From Tabrizicola sp. (GTDB lineage: Bacteria; Pseudomonadota; Alphaproteobacteria; Rhodobacterales; Rhodobacteraceae): 64,000 nt of DNA. Where the stretch lies: the NCBI RefSeq assembly GCF_030694085.1, contig NZ_JAUXZE010000009.1, forward strand, positions 186,001 through 250,000, written 5' to 3'. Below the pieces are notes generated by a model, which searched no databases, had not been told where the DNA came from, and saw only the letters and a list, made by a program, of their open reading frames with translations. Shown here in pieces: positions 41,340 to 50,112 of this stretch (the first letter of the stretch is position 1; each line of letters starts with the position of its first letter). Both the position numbers and the translations under genes were made by a program.

Positions 41340-42458
41340 ATGAAAATCGGATGCCCGAAAGAGATCAAGCCGCAGGAGTTCCGCGTCGGGATGACCCCCG
41401 ACGCCGTGCGCGAGGCAGTGGCCCACGGCCATGAGGTGATGATCGAAACCAAGGCCGGGATGGGCGCAGGCTTTGCCGACGCCGACTATGTCGCCGCCGG
41501 GGCCCGCATCATCGACACCGCAGAGGAGGTCTTTGCCAAGGCCGACATGATCGTCAAGGTCAAGGAACCCCAGTCCGTTGAACGCAAGCGCCTGCGCGAA
41601 GGGCAGATCCTGTTCACCTATCTTCACCTTGCGCCCGACCCAGAGCAGACCCAGGACCTTCTCGCAAGCGGAGCCACCTGCATCGCCTATGAGACGGTGA
41701 CCGACGACCGTGGCGGGTTGCCCCTTCTGGCCCCGATGTCCGAAGTCGCGGGCCGTCTTGCACCCCAGGTCGGGGCCTGGACCCTGCAGAAGGCCAACGG
41801 CGGGCGTGGCGTCCTGCTGGGGGGCGTGCCGGGTGTGCTTCCGGCCAAGGTCCTGGTCATCGGCGGCGGAGTCGTCGGGACCCACGCCGCCAAGGTCGCC
41901 GCCGGCATGGGTGCGGATGTCACCGTCATCGACCGCTCGGTCAACCGCCTGCGCTATCTGGACGACGTCTTCGGGCGTGAGTTCAAGAACGCCTATGCCT
42001 CGGCTGGCAATACCATCGCTCTGGCCCGCGAGGCTGACCTGATCATCGGCGCGGTGCTGATCCCTGGGGCCGCAGCCCCCAAGCTGATCTCGAAGGCCCA
42101 GCTCAAGGAGTTGAAGCCGGGCGCTGCGCTTGTCGACGTCGCCATCGACCAGGGTGGCTGCTTCGAGACGTCCCGCGCCACCACCCATCAGGACCCGATC
42201 TACGAGGTCGACGGCATCATGCACTACTGCGTCGCCAACATGCCCGGCGCAGTGGCCCGCACCTCGACGCAGGCCCTGGGGAACGCCACGATGCCCTTCA
42301 TGCTGGCCCTGGCCGACAAGGGCTGGAAGAAGGCTTGCGCCGATGACCGGCACCTCTTGAACGGCCTGAACGTCCATGCCGGCAAGCTGACCTACGCCGC
42401 TGTGGGCGTGGCCCTTGGCCTGCCGGTGATCACCGGCGATCAGGCTTTGGCCCTGTAG
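41340..42458 (+). CDS. ald: Alanine dehydrogenase
   Basis: 372-residue NAD-dependent L-alanine dehydrogenase (alanine to pyruvate and ammonia, reversible). Landmarks: [20 protein letters not shown] at the start, a [10 protein letters not shown] segment, Lys74-type KVKEPQ, HLAPD (catalytic His near 95) and the NAD-binding [20 protein letters not shown] near 170. Full length, strong ribosome site, and an Lrp-family regulator divergent upstream. Confidence 0.96.
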   Translation: MKIGCPKEIKPQEFRVGMTPDAVREAVAHGHEVMIETKAGMGAGFADADYVAAGARIIDTAEEVFAKADMIVKVKEPQSVERKRLREGQILFTYLHLAPDPEQTQDLLASGATCIAYETVTDDRGGLPLLAPMSEVAGRLAPQVGAWTLQKANGGRGVLLGGVPGVLPAKVLVIGGGVVGTHAAKVAAGMGADVTVIDRSVNRLRYLDDVFGREFKNAYASAGNTIALAREADLIIGAVLIPGAAAPKLISKAQLKELKPGAALVDVAIDQGGCFETSRATTHQDPIYEVDGIMHYCVANMPGAVARTSTQALGNATMPFMLALADKGWKKACADDRHLLNGLNVHAGKLTYAAVGVALGLPVITGDQALAL

Positions 42459-42500
42459 TAAAACCTTTCCAAGCAACCTCCGGTCTGCGACGCTTCGGTG

Positions 42501-43013
42501 ATGCAGACCGATCCCCTCCACTTCCGCGACGCGATGCTGGACGATGCCGCAGCCATCGCCGACCTGGTGAACTCGGCATACTCGGGACCCGACGCCGCCA
42601 GGGGCTGGACGCCCGAGACCCATTTGCACGCCGGGCCGCGCACGACCCTGGCCGAGGTCCGGGGTATTCTGGCAGACCCACACCATCGCATCCTGCTTTG
42701 CCACGCGCCGGACCTGGCGGGGTCGGTGCAGATCGACGCTTCGGGCCACCTGGGAATGCTGGCCGTCCATCCGCTGCGCCAAGCCGAAGGGATCGGCCGC
42801 GCGCTTCTTGACCATGCCGAGACGCGGGCCGTTTCACTGTGGGGGGTCCCGTCACTGACGCTGACCGCGATCAACCTCCAAACTGCCCTCATCGCCTATT
42901 CCGAACGTCGGGGTTTTCGGCGCACGGGGCGGCGCGAAGCCTTTCCACATGACGAACAGCCCGGTGCATTGCGTCAGGACTTCGATCTGATCGAGCTGAC
43001 CAAACCGATCTGA
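42501..43013 (+). CDS. GNAT family N-acetyltransferase
   Basis: 170-residue acetyltransferase. The acetyl-CoA binding segment GMLAVHPLRQAEGIGRALLDHAE (near residues 88-110) has the Q/R-x-x-G-x-G/A pattern, and the later AYSERRGFRRTG is typical. A GTG at 42498 immediately precedes the ATG and could be used instead. It lies 42 bp after ald. Substrate unknown. Confidence 0.82.
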   Translation: MQTDPLHFRDAMLDDAAAIADLVNSAYSGPDAARGWTPETHLHAGPRTTLAEVRGILADPHHRILLCHAPDLAGSVQIDASGHLGMLAVHPLRQAEGIGRALLDHAETRAVSLWGVPSLTLTAINLQTALIAYSERRGFRRTGRREAFPHDEQPGALRQDFDLIELTKPI

Positions 43014-43044
43014 TGCGACGGAAACGCCGCACTGCGGCGTATAC

Positions 43045-43068
43045 GGGGCACCAGACCAAAGGTGCCCC
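43045..43068 (+). promoter_or_regulatory. Hairpin ending exactly at the start codon of the MsrQ-like gene
   Basis: GGGGCACC (43045-43052) pairs perfectly with GGTGCCCC (43061-43068) and the next base begins ATG. The likely ribosome site AAAGG spans loop and stem, so the fold would limit initiation. A second hairpin, ACGCCG/CGGCGT at 43024-43040, stands just upstream. Confidence 0.55.
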
Positions 43069-43674
43069 ATGACAATTCTCGGCCAGAAACCCTCGACCCT
43101 TGCCCTGTGGGTCGTGCTTGCGATCCCCGCCGTCCCCCTGATCGGCCCACTGTTCGGCGACGACGCGCAGTCGTTCCACCGCCTCTTGCACCCCACGGGC
43201 GAATGGGCCGCGCGGTTCATGATCATCGGGATGATGGCCTCGGGCCTGATGCTTCTGTTCAAGGGCCGCCAGTGGCCGCGCTGGCTGGTGCACCACCGCC
43301 GCGACATAGAGGTTGCGGCCTTTGTCTACGCCGCGCTGCATACCCTGGTCTATGTGATCGACCGCGGCACCCTGGACCGCATCGTCGACGCCCTGCCCCA
43401 TACCGAGATCTGGACGGGCTGGCTGGCGATGCTGCTTTTCGTGCCCTTGGCAGTCACCTCGAACAACGCCGCGCAGCGCTGGCTGCACACGGGCTGGAAG
43501 ACCCTGCAACGCTGGGCCTATCCGGCGGCGGTGCTGGTCCTGATCCACTGGGCCGCGCTGCACAACTGGGGCAGCTGGCCACCCGCCGCTGTCCACTTCG
43601 GTCCGCTGGTCGCGCTATGGGTCTACCGGCTTTGGTATTGGTACCTGCGCCCGCGCACACCCCTGCCTGCCTGA
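43069..43674 (+). CDS. MsrQ-like ferric-reductase transmembrane haem protein
   Basis: 201-residue membrane protein of the ferric-reductase-like domain family. About five or six helices are visible, with His residues placed inside or near helices (LLHP near residue 40, AALHTLVYV near 93, VLIHWAALHNWG near 164) as expected for haem b ligation. Length and order fit MsrQ, which passes quinol electrons to the periplasmic methionine sulfoxide reductase MsrP. No msrP is visible next to it. A terminator follows. Confidence 0.82.
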   Translation: MTILGQKPSTLALWVVLAIPAVPLIGPLFGDDAQSFHRLLHPTGEWAARFMIIGMMASGLMLLFKGRQWPRWLVHHRRDIEVAAFVYAALHTLVYVIDRGTLDRIVDALPHTEIWTGWLAMLLFVPLAVTSNNAAQRWLHTGWKTLQRWAYPAAVLVLIHWAALHNWGSWPPAAVHFGPLVALWVYRLWYWYLRPRTPLPA

Positions 43675-43680
43675 ATGGAA

Positions 43681-43710
43681 ACGGCCCGCAGGATCGCACC
43701 TGCGGGCCGT
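43681..43710. terminator. Bidirectional terminator between the MsrQ-like gene and mscL
   Basis: Perfect 12-bp stem ACGGCCCGCAGG/CCTGCGGGCCGT with a 6-base loop between two convergent genes. T-runs are weak. Confidence 0.75.
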
Positions 43711-43731
43711 CTGCCGGAACCTTCTTTGGTC

Positions 43732-44103
43732 TTACTTGGCCTTCAGAGTGGCCAGGATTTCCTTCAAGAGGTCGTTGTCCGACGGACCCGCCGGCGGTGC
43801 TGGCTCTTCGACCTTCTTCGGCATCATCCGGTTCACCGCCTTCACGATCAGGAACACCACCCAGGCCACGATCACGAACTTGATGATCGCAGTGATGAAA
43901 TTGCCGTACATGAACTGCGCTTCGCCAAGGCCGACGCTCAGGCCGCTGAAGTCCACGCCCCCGACAATCAGACCGATCAGCGGGTTGATCAGGTCGTCAA
44001 CCAGCGAGGTGACGATGGCGGTGAAGGCAGCGCCGATGACCACACCGACGGCAAGGTCAAGCACGCTGCCGCGCGCGATGAAGGCTTTGAATTCGTTAAA
44101 CAT
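43732..44103 (-). CDS. mscL: Large-conductance mechanosensitive channel
   Basis: 123 residues with two transmembrane helices. The conserved N-terminal [26 protein letters not shown] pore helix (residues 9-34) is intact. [26 protein letters not shown] forms TM2. The charged C-terminal bundle follows. It protects against hypo-osmotic shock. Confidence 0.96.
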   Translation of the reverse strand: MFNEFKAFIARGSVLDLAVGVVIGAAFTAIVTSLVDDLINPLIGLIVGGVDFSGLSVGLGEAQFMYGNFITAIIKFVIVAWVVFLIVKAVNRMMPKKVEEPAPPAGPSDNDLLKEILATLKAK

Positions 44104-44262
44104 TCCACGGTTCCCTTTTTTGTCCCGCCTTGGTCGGCAGACTTTCTGATTGCTCAGGCTCTCAGGCCCGGCTGGACTATGGCATAGGTGAACTGAAAAT
44201 TAACGGGGAAATTTGGCAGTTTCACCCACGAGACCGGCGGGGTGTGACTCTGGGGCTGCGGC

Positions 44263-45210
44263 TTAAACGCCGCGCGGGGCTGCGGCCCGGCGCAGCCGGT
44301 CGTTTATCGCGCGGCCCAGACCCGTCTCGGGCACCGGGGCAAAGGCGATGCGCCCCCCCGGACCCGCCAGCCGGTCAGCCTCGCGCAGCATTTGGAACAG
44401 CCGCGACGCCGCCTCGACCAGATCGCCGGATTCGGACAGCATCAACGCGCCCTTCACTGGACCGAAGCCGACCAGAACTTCCCCTTGCAGCGCCTCGGGC
44501 GCGTTCAGCCGCAGGACCGCCTCGGGCGCGTAATGCGAGGCAAGCTGGCCGGGAGACGTCGGCTTTCCGGCATCGCCGCCTACCGCCAGCGGCTCGCCCA
44601 GGGCCGCCTCCAGCACCTCCACCGGCAAACCGCCGGGGCGCAAAAGCAACGGCTCGGGGTCCGCAACAACGATCGTTGACTCCAGTCCCACGGCGCAGGC
44701 TCCACCATCCAGGACCGCTGCGATCCGGCCCGTCAGCCCCTCCAGCACATGCGCGGTTTGCGTGGGCGAGACACGTCCCGAGGGGTTGGCGGACGGCGCG
44801 GCAAGTGGCCCCCCGAACGCCCGAAGCAGCCGTTGCGCCAGGGGATGCGCCGGGACACGCACGGCCACTGTTTGCAGGCCCGCCGTCACAAGAGGAGAAA
44901 TCCCCGCCCCCTCGCGCAGCGGCAGAACCAGCGTCAGTGGCCCCGGCCAGAAGGCCTGGGCCAGCATCTGCGCCTTAGGTCCGACGCGCGCGATCTTTTC
45001 CACCGCGACAAGATCGGGCAAGTGGACAATCAGCGGGTTGAAACTTGGCCGGCCCTTGGCCTCGTAGATCCGCGCCACGGCCCGGTCGTCCCGCGCATCC
45101 CCACCCAGGCCGTAAACGGTCTCGGTCGGGAAAGCGACCAGCTCGCCCGCTGCCAGCAACCGCGCGGCTTCGGCGATCCCGACATCGTCCGGGGCTAGGG
45201 TTCGGGTCAT
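44263..45210 (-). CDS. L-threonylcarbamoyladenylate synthase (Sua5 type)
   Basis: 315-residue YrdC/Sua5 enzyme that makes threonylcarbamoyl-AMP for the t6A37 modification of ANN-reading tRNAs. The YrdC domain has FPTETVYGLGGDA, AKGRPSFNPLIVHL and SANPSGRVSPT. The extra C-terminal Sua5 domain starts near residue 210 (SPGQLASHYAPEA), which distinguishes it from short TsaC. Confidence 0.93.
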   Translation of the reverse strand: MTRTLAPDDVGIAEAARLLAAGELVAFPTETVYGLGGDARDDRAVARIYEAKGRPSFNPLIVHLPDLVAVEKIARVGPKAQMLAQAFWPGPLTLVLPLREGAGISPLVTAGLQTVAVRVPAHPLAQRLLRAFGGPLAAPSANPSGRVSPTQTAHVLEGLTGRIAAVLDGGACAVGLESTIVVADPEPLLLRPGGLPVEVLEAALGEPLAVGGDAGKPTSPGQLASHYAPEAVLRLNAPEALQGEVLVGFGPVKGALMLSESGDLVEAASRLFQMLREADRLAGPGGRIAFAPVPETGLGRAINDRLRRAAAPRGV

Positions 45211-45318
45211 GGTGACGCAGCGTCCAGCTTGATGGGCTTGGCGAAAGGGCTAGCCTTGATTTGGGCGTCCATAAGCCAGCCCCCCCGTTTTGCCAAGCTT
45301 TGACCGAAAGAGGCCCAG

Positions 45319-47022
45319 ATGCCCTACCGCGCGCCTGTGAAGGACATCCGCTTCATCCTGGACCATGTGGTAGGCTTCGCCGAGGTCGCTGTGACCGACC
45401 GCTTCTCTGCCGCGACCCCCGACCTTGCCGAGGCGATCCTGGCCGAGGCCGGGCGCCTGTCGACCGACATCCTTGCGCCGCTGAACCGGATCGGCGACCA
45501 ACATCCCGCACGGCTGGAGAACGGCGCCGTCGTCTCCTCCCCCGGCTTTGCCGAGGGTTACCGCGCGATTGCCGAGGGTGGCTGGGTCGGCATGGCGGCA
45601 AGCCCGGATTATGGCGGCATGGGTTTGCCGATCTCGCTGGCGCTGGGGGTGGACGAGATGATGTCCAGCGCCTGCCTTGCGCTACAGCTGAAGCCACTAC
45701 TCACCAAGGGCCAGATCGAGGCGCTGGAACATCACGCCTCGGACGAGATGAAGGCACTTTACCTGCCGAAGCTGACCTCGGGTGAATGGTCGGGGACGAT
45801 GAACCTGACCGAGCCGCACGCGGGGTCCGATGTCGGCGCGCTGCGGACGAAGGCAATGCCGAACGGGGACGGGACCTATGCGATCAGCGGGCAGAAGATC
45901 TTCATCACCTGGGGCGACACCGACCTGACGCCCAATGTCTGCCACCTTGTCCTCGCGCGTCTGCCGGACGGGGCGGAGGGGACCAAGGGGATCAGCCTTT
46001 TCATGGTTCCGAAGTTCATCCCGGTCGCCGATGGGGGGCTGGGCGACCGCAACAGCCTGCGGGTGGTCAGTCTGGAGCACAAGCTTGGCATCCACGGCAG
46101 CCCGACCTGCGTGATGCAGTTCGACGGGGCGACGGGTTGGCTCGTGGGGGCGCCGCACAAGGGGATGGCGGCGATGTTCACGATGATGAACAACGCCCGG
46201 CTGTCCGTCGCCGCGCAAGGGGTCGGGATTGCCGAGGCAGCCCTTCAGCACGCGCTGGCCTATGCCGAGGCGCGGCATCAGGGGGCAACGCCGCTGGCGG
46301 CAGACGGCCCCATCCTGGAGCACGCCGACGTCCGCCGGATGCTGGCGACAGCAAGGGCCGAGGTCTTTGCCGCCCGCGCAATCTCGCTGGCCTGTGCCAA
46401 GGCGATCGACATGGCGACGGCGACCGGCAACCCGGACTGGCAGGCCCGTGCGGCGCTGCTGACCCCCATCGCAAAGGCCTATGCGACCGATGTCGCCTGC
46501 GAGGTGGCGGGTATGGGCGTTCAGGTCCACGGCGGCATGGGCTTCGTCGAGGAGACTGGCGCGGCGCAATACCTTCGGGATGCGCGGATCCTGCCGATCT
46601 ACGAGGGGACGAACGGGATTCAGGCGATGGATCTGGTGGGGCGGAAGCTCTTGGATGGCGGAGAGGCGGCATTCCGGCTGATCGACGAGGTCCAGCGCGG
46701 GGCCGAGGCGGGGCGCGCCCACCTGCCCGACCTGGCGGGCGAGGTCTGGCAGGCTGCCGAGGCGCTGCGGGAGGGGACCGAAGCGGTGCTCGCCCTCCCC
46801 CTCAACGACCGCTTTGCGGGGGCGGTGCCCTACCTGCGGGCCTTCGCACGGGTCCTGGGCGGGCAGGCGCACCTGAAGGCGGCGCTGGCCGATCCGGGGC
46901 GGGAGGCGCTGGCCCGGGTCATGGTCCGGCGGCTGCTGCCCGAACTTGGGGGGCTGCTTGCCCAGGCCAGGGAGGGGGCAGCGGGGCTGTACGAGGTGGG
47001 GTCAGAGGACCTTGCCGCCTGA
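45319..47022 (+). CDS. Acyl-CoA dehydrogenase, long form
   Basis: 567-residue FAD enzyme of beta-oxidation type, with the extra C-terminal domain of the ~590-residue group. Landmarks: GTMNLTEPHAGSDVGALRTKA (substrate and FAD contact, near 160), ITWGDTD, VHGGMGFVEETGAAQYLRDARI (near 410) and YEGTNGIQAMDLVGRKL. The last contains the usual catalytic-Glu position. AAAGAGG precedes the ATG. Chain-length specificity cannot be read. Confidence 0.92.
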   Translation: MPYRAPVKDIRFILDHVVGFAEVAVTDRFSAATPDLAEAILAEAGRLSTDILAPLNRIGDQHPARLENGAVVSSPGFAEGYRAIAEGGWVGMAASPDYGGMGLPISLALGVDEMMSSACLALQLKPLLTKGQIEALEHHASDEMKALYLPKLTSGEWSGTMNLTEPHAGSDVGALRTKAMPNGDGTYAISGQKIFITWGDTDLTPNVCHLVLARLPDGAEGTKGISLFMVPKFIPVADGGLGDRNSLRVVSLEHKLGIHGSPTCVMQFDGATGWLVGAPHKGMAAMFTMMNNARLSVAAQGVGIAEAALQHALAYAEARHQGATPLAADGPILEHADVRRMLATARAEVFAARAISLACAKAIDMATATGNPDWQARAALLTPIAKAYATDVACEVAGMGVQVHGGMGFVEETGAAQYLRDARILPIYEGTNGIQAMDLVGRKLLDGGEAAFRLIDEVQRGAEAGRAHLPDLAGEVWQAAEALREGTEAVLALPLNDRFAGAVPYLRAFARVLGGQAHLKAALADPGREALARVMVRRLLPELGGLLAQAREGAAGLYEVGSEDLAA

Positions 47023-47024
47023 AG

Positions 47025-47218
47025 TGTCCACGGTGGACAGAACGCGATGCCCTTTTGCAATCAACCACTTGGTCGCGGACGTTAGGGATTTGGAAACTTT
47101 TGCCCACGGAGTACTTGTCGGCGACTTCGTCCTTCCTCGCGGCAGCCTGACCGCATGATCGGCAATGTGGAGGACGCATCGCCAGGACGGTTCGTCCGTC
47201 ACTTCGTCCCTCCTCGCG
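47025..47218. repeat. Palindrome and 77-bp-spaced direct repeat in intergenic region
   Basis: TGTCCAC/GTGGACA dyad at 47025-47039, then an 18-bp direct repeat ACTTCGTCCYTCCTCGCG at 47124-47141 and 47201-47218 (17 of 18 identical). The 242-bp gap 47023-47264 has no convincing gene. It may be a decayed repeat element. Confidence 0.45.
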
Positions 47219-47264
47219 CGGCCATCCCGACGAGAAGACAAAGTCGCACGAGGAGGCGATCCGG

Positions 47265-47906
47265 TCAGTCCGCCACGAACCCGGCCGCCTTGTGGCTACC
47301 GTCGCAGTAGGGCTTGTTCGCCGAATGGCCGCAGCGGCAAAGCCAGGTCTTCGTCACCTTGTTCACTGTCCGCCCGGTGCCGGACACGATTTCAAGGTTC
47401 CCCGTCACCATCAGGGATCCGTTGGGCTGCGGCTGGACGCTGACCGGGCCGTTCCGCACCTCCAGCGCCGCGAATTCCTTCGCCGCCGGTTCCCCGGTCG
47501 CCGTGAACCCCGCCGCCACATGCGCCCCGTCACAGAAGGGCTTGTTCTGCGACTGCCCACAGCGGCAAAGCGTGGCGCGGGGCGTGGCCTGCCGCTGCCC
47601 ACCGATCACCAGTTCAGCCTCGATCGCCAGCGGACCGTTTTCCCGCACCCGGACCGTGTTCAACACCGGCGGTGCATCCGACGTGGCCGACCCATCGGTG
47701 TGCGCCACCCGGATCGCGCCCGACGGGCAGGAGAGCGCCACATGCATCACCGCCTCGGCGCTGGCGGCGTCAGGGTGGATCCACGCGCCCGGCACGTTCG
47801 GCACGAAGACATCCGGGCGCCCCAGCACGCAGTTGCGGGAATGGACGCAGCGGCCCGCGTCGAAACGGATGGTGACCTCGCGGCCCTGGACAACTTCCTC
47901 GGACAT
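47265..47906 (-). CDS. Iron-sulfur protein with 4Fe-4S-type domain and two CDGSH motifs
   Basis: 213 residues. An N-terminal divergent single-cluster 4Fe-4S domain (VTIRFDAGRCVHSRNCVLG...LSCPSGAI, residues about 9-65) is followed by two CDGSH zinc-finger-type iron-sulfur motifs: CRCGQSQNKPFCDGAH near 135 and CRCGHSANKPYCDGSH near 194. Each CDGSH motif should bind a 2Fe-2S cluster through three Cys and one His. The ATG at 47906 (MSEEVVQG) is preferred to an upstream ATG at 47960. Role in redox or iron handling is inferred; no partner gene is evident. Confidence 0.88.
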   Translation of the reverse strand: MSEEVVQGREVTIRFDAGRCVHSRNCVLGRPDVFVPNVPGAWIHPDAASAEAVMHVALSCPSGAIRVAHTDGSATSDAPPVLNTVRVRENGPLAIEAELVIGGQRQATPRATLCRCGQSQNKPFCDGAHVAAGFTATGEPAAKEFAALEVRNGPVSVQPQPNGSLMVTGNLEIVSGTGRTVNKVTKTWLCRCGHSANKPYCDGSHKAAGFVAD

Positions 47907-47968
47907 GGTTTCCCCCGGTTGCGGTGTCGCAAGGAGAACCGGGAACCCGGACTCCGGCAAGCGAAAAT

Positions 47969-48724
47969 CTAACCGCCGATCCGGCGCAGGACACGGGTCA
48001 GGGCCTCGTCCCAGGCGGTCAGCGCGCCGCGTTCGGTCAGGGTTGCGACCAGAAGCTCGGAGATGCCGCCGGGGGTGATGACCTCGCGCTGGATCTCGGG
48101 AAGGCTGCGATCCTCGGACAGCAGGACCTCGGCATTGCCACGCAGGGTGGCTGCGACAAGCGCGCGGGCGGTGGCGGGGGCCAGGCCCTGCGCCTCGTAC
48201 CAGGCGATAGCCTGCGCCATCCAGGCAAAGCTGGCGCCCGACAGGGCACCAAAGGTGGCGGCGGTGGTGAAGCTGGCTTCGTCGGCGAAAGCCTGCACCG
48301 GGCCGGTCGCGGCAAGGAAGGATCGCCAGAAACCATCGTCGGGATGCAGGATCGACGGCCCCACCCCCAGCGCATTGGCATAGCCCGGCATCATGCCGAC
48401 CGCCGCCCGGGCCGGGCCGATCACCGATTGCAGGCGCTGAAGGCCAGTTCCCGCCATCGCCGACAGGACGGGCTGGCCGGGGCGGAAGGTCAGGCGGGCC
48501 AGTTCCTCGGCCCCCGTCGCGGCGGGAAGCGACACGAAGACCCCGTCCGACGCGTCAACAACGGCCTGGTTCGACGCCGCGACCTGACAGCCGTGATCCT
48601 TGGCCAGCCGGGCCGCGACCTCGGCATTGCGGGGCGAAAGGATCAGCCGATACCCGGCCCCCTGCAGCCCCCGCACCATCAGCGCGGCCAGACCACCGAC
48701 GCCAAGGATGCCGATGGTGGTCAC
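47969..48724 (-). CDS. Pyrroline-5-carboxylate reductase-like NAD(P)-binding protein
   Basis: 251-residue ProC-like protein. The Rossmann motif is TIGILGVGGLAALMVRGL. VFVSLPA and MPGYANALGVGPSI match the ProC middle, and TPGGISELLVATL corresponds to the ProC SPGGTT signature. The start is GTG, overlapping the aminotransferase stop as GTGA, so the two are translationally coupled. Sequence departures from ProC and the pairing suggest reduction of a different imine or keto product. Confidence 0.8.
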   Translation of the reverse strand: MTTIGILGVGGLAALMVRGLQGAGYRLILSPRNAEVAARLAKDHGCQVAASNQAVVDASDGVFVSLPAATGAEELARLTFRPGQPVLSAMAGTGLQRLQSVIGPARAAVGMMPGYANALGVGPSILHPDDGFWRSFLAATGPVQAFADEASFTTAATFGALSGASFAWMAQAIAWYEAQGLAPATARALVAATLRGNAEVLLSEDRSLPEIQREVITPGGISELLVATLTERGALTAWDEALTRVLRRIGG

Positions 48725-50055
48725 GGCATCTCCTCCAGCACCTCGGCCATTGCCTTTGCCGTGGTGTCGATGTCGGCTTCGGTGTGGACGATGGACGACA
48801 GCGAGTGGAGCGTGGCCGAGGGGTTCATGTAGATGCCCTTGTCCATCAGCCGCAGCGCGAAGTCGCGGAACTTCATCCGGTCGACATGGGTGCAGAAGTC
48901 GCGGTAGTCGGCGATCTGATCCTTGTCGGTGAAGAAGATCTGGAACATCGAATTGACGCCCTGCACCACGATCCCGTGCCGGTTCGAGTTGCGGGCGACC
49001 TGCCGCACGCTGTCGGCCATCTTCAGCCCCAGGTCCTTGATCTTCGCAAATCCCGACTGATCGTCGGCAAGCATGGTTTCCAGCATGACCTTGGTCACAT
49101 GCAGCGCCAGCCGCCCGGCGTTATGGGTGCCGAAGTGCAGCACCTTGCCCCATTCCAGGCCCGCCATCACATCCGCCCGCCCGCCGATCATCGCCATCGG
49201 CAGGCCGCCGCCCAGCGCCTTGCCGTAGGTGACGATGTCGGGGGTCAGCCCGTAAAGTTCCGCACAGCCCCCCGCTGCCAGACGGAAGCCTGTCACGGTT
49301 TCATCCAGATAGAACAGCGCGCCGTGCTTCTGGCACAGCTCTTGCATACGGTTCAGGTAGCCGGGTTTCGGGGGGATGACGCCCATGTTGGACATCACCC
49401 CTTCCGTCACCACGCAGGCCGCCTGATCGCCATGCAAGGCCATCGCGCGTTCCAGCGCCTCGACATCGTTCCAGCGCACGACGATGGTATCTTTCCACGC
49501 CTCCTCGGGGATGCCCGAGCTGTCAGGGATGCGGATCGGGTCGTTCGGGTGGCCCAGAAGGGTCGGCGGATAGGGGTTGGTGTTGATCAGGACGGAATCC
49601 CACCAGCCGTGATAGTGGCCTTCGAACTTGATGATCTTGCGGCGGCCCGTGTGGCCCCGCGCCAGGCGGAAGGCGGCCATCGCGGCCTCGGTTCCCGTGT
49701 TGGCGAAGCGAACCTTGTCGACGTGGGGCAGAAGCGCCACCAGCATCTCGGCCACCTCGACCTCGACCTCCAGCGCGGTGGCGAAATGGGTCCCACGCGC
49801 GGCCTCGCGGGCGATGGTCTCCACCACCTTCGGGTGGGCGTGACCCAAGGGCAGCGCGCCGAAGGCCATCATCCAGTCGATGTATTCGCGCCCGTCCACG
49901 TCATAAAGCCGCGCGCCTGCCCCGTGGCTCATGTACCGCGGGGCGCCGCCAAAGGTTGCCGGGCCGCGCGAGGCAGAGGAGACGCCCTCGACCAGCACCT
50001 TCATGCCCCGTTCGAACAGGGATTGCGATTTCGGACCGGCCATGTGGTGCCCCAT
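48721..50055 (-). CDS. Class III (HemL-like) PLP aminotransferase
   Basis: 444-residue fold type I PLP enzyme resembling glutamate-1-semialdehyde aminomutase. Visible: FANTGTEAAMAAFRLARGHTGR, EGHYHGWWD, LDETVTGFR (PLP-binding Asp) and VTYGKALGGGLP (Schiff-base Lys). Its neighbours (ProC-like reductase and XRE-cupin regulator) and the lack of haem genes argue for catabolism of an amine or amino acid rather than haem synthesis. A second ATG at 50043 is possible. Confidence 0.85.
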   Translation of the reverse strand: MGHHMAGPKSQSLFERGMKVLVEGVSSASRGPATFGGAPRYMSHGAGARLYDVDGREYIDWMMAFGALPLGHAHPKVVETIAREAARGTHFATALEVEVEVAEMLVALLPHVDKVRFANTGTEAAMAAFRLARGHTGRRKIIKFEGHYHGWWDSVLINTNPYPPTLLGHPNDPIRIPDSSGIPEEAWKDTIVVRWNDVEALERAMALHGDQAACVVTEGVMSNMGVIPPKPGYLNRMQELCQKHGALFYLDETVTGFRLAAGGCAELYGLTPDIVTYGKALGGGLPMAMIGGRADVMAGLEWGKVLHFGTHNAGRLALHVTKVMLETMLADDQSGFAKIKDLGLKMADSVRQVARNSNRHGIVVQGVNSMFQIFFTDKDQIADYRDFCTHVDRMKFRDFALRLMDKGIYMNPSATLHSLSSIVHTEADIDTTAKAMAEVLEEMP

Positions 50056-50112
50056 TGTGATTGCTGCCGTGATTGTTATTATAGGAACATACTGTCGTCA
50101 AACGGAACATAC
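50056..50112. promoter_or_regulatory. Divergent promoter with two pairs of direct repeats
   Basis: GGAACATAC at 50084-50092 and 50104-50112, exactly 20 bp apart, the second touching the XRE-cupin ATG at 50113. GTGATTG at 50057-50063 and 50069-50075, 12 bp apart, sit next to the aminotransferase start. The spacings suit binding of dimeric regulators on one helix face. The XRE-cupin protein is the obvious candidate. Confidence 0.6.

Noticed and set aside
48721..50055. Calling the aminotransferase hemL
   Set aside because: It resembles HemL, but its partners and divergent regulator do not fit haem synthesis, so no symbol was given.
48784..50112. N-terminal extension of the XRE-cupin frame by about 440 codons
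   Set aside because: The extension is antisense to the aminotransferase and lacks domains. The HTH starts just after the ATG at 50113.
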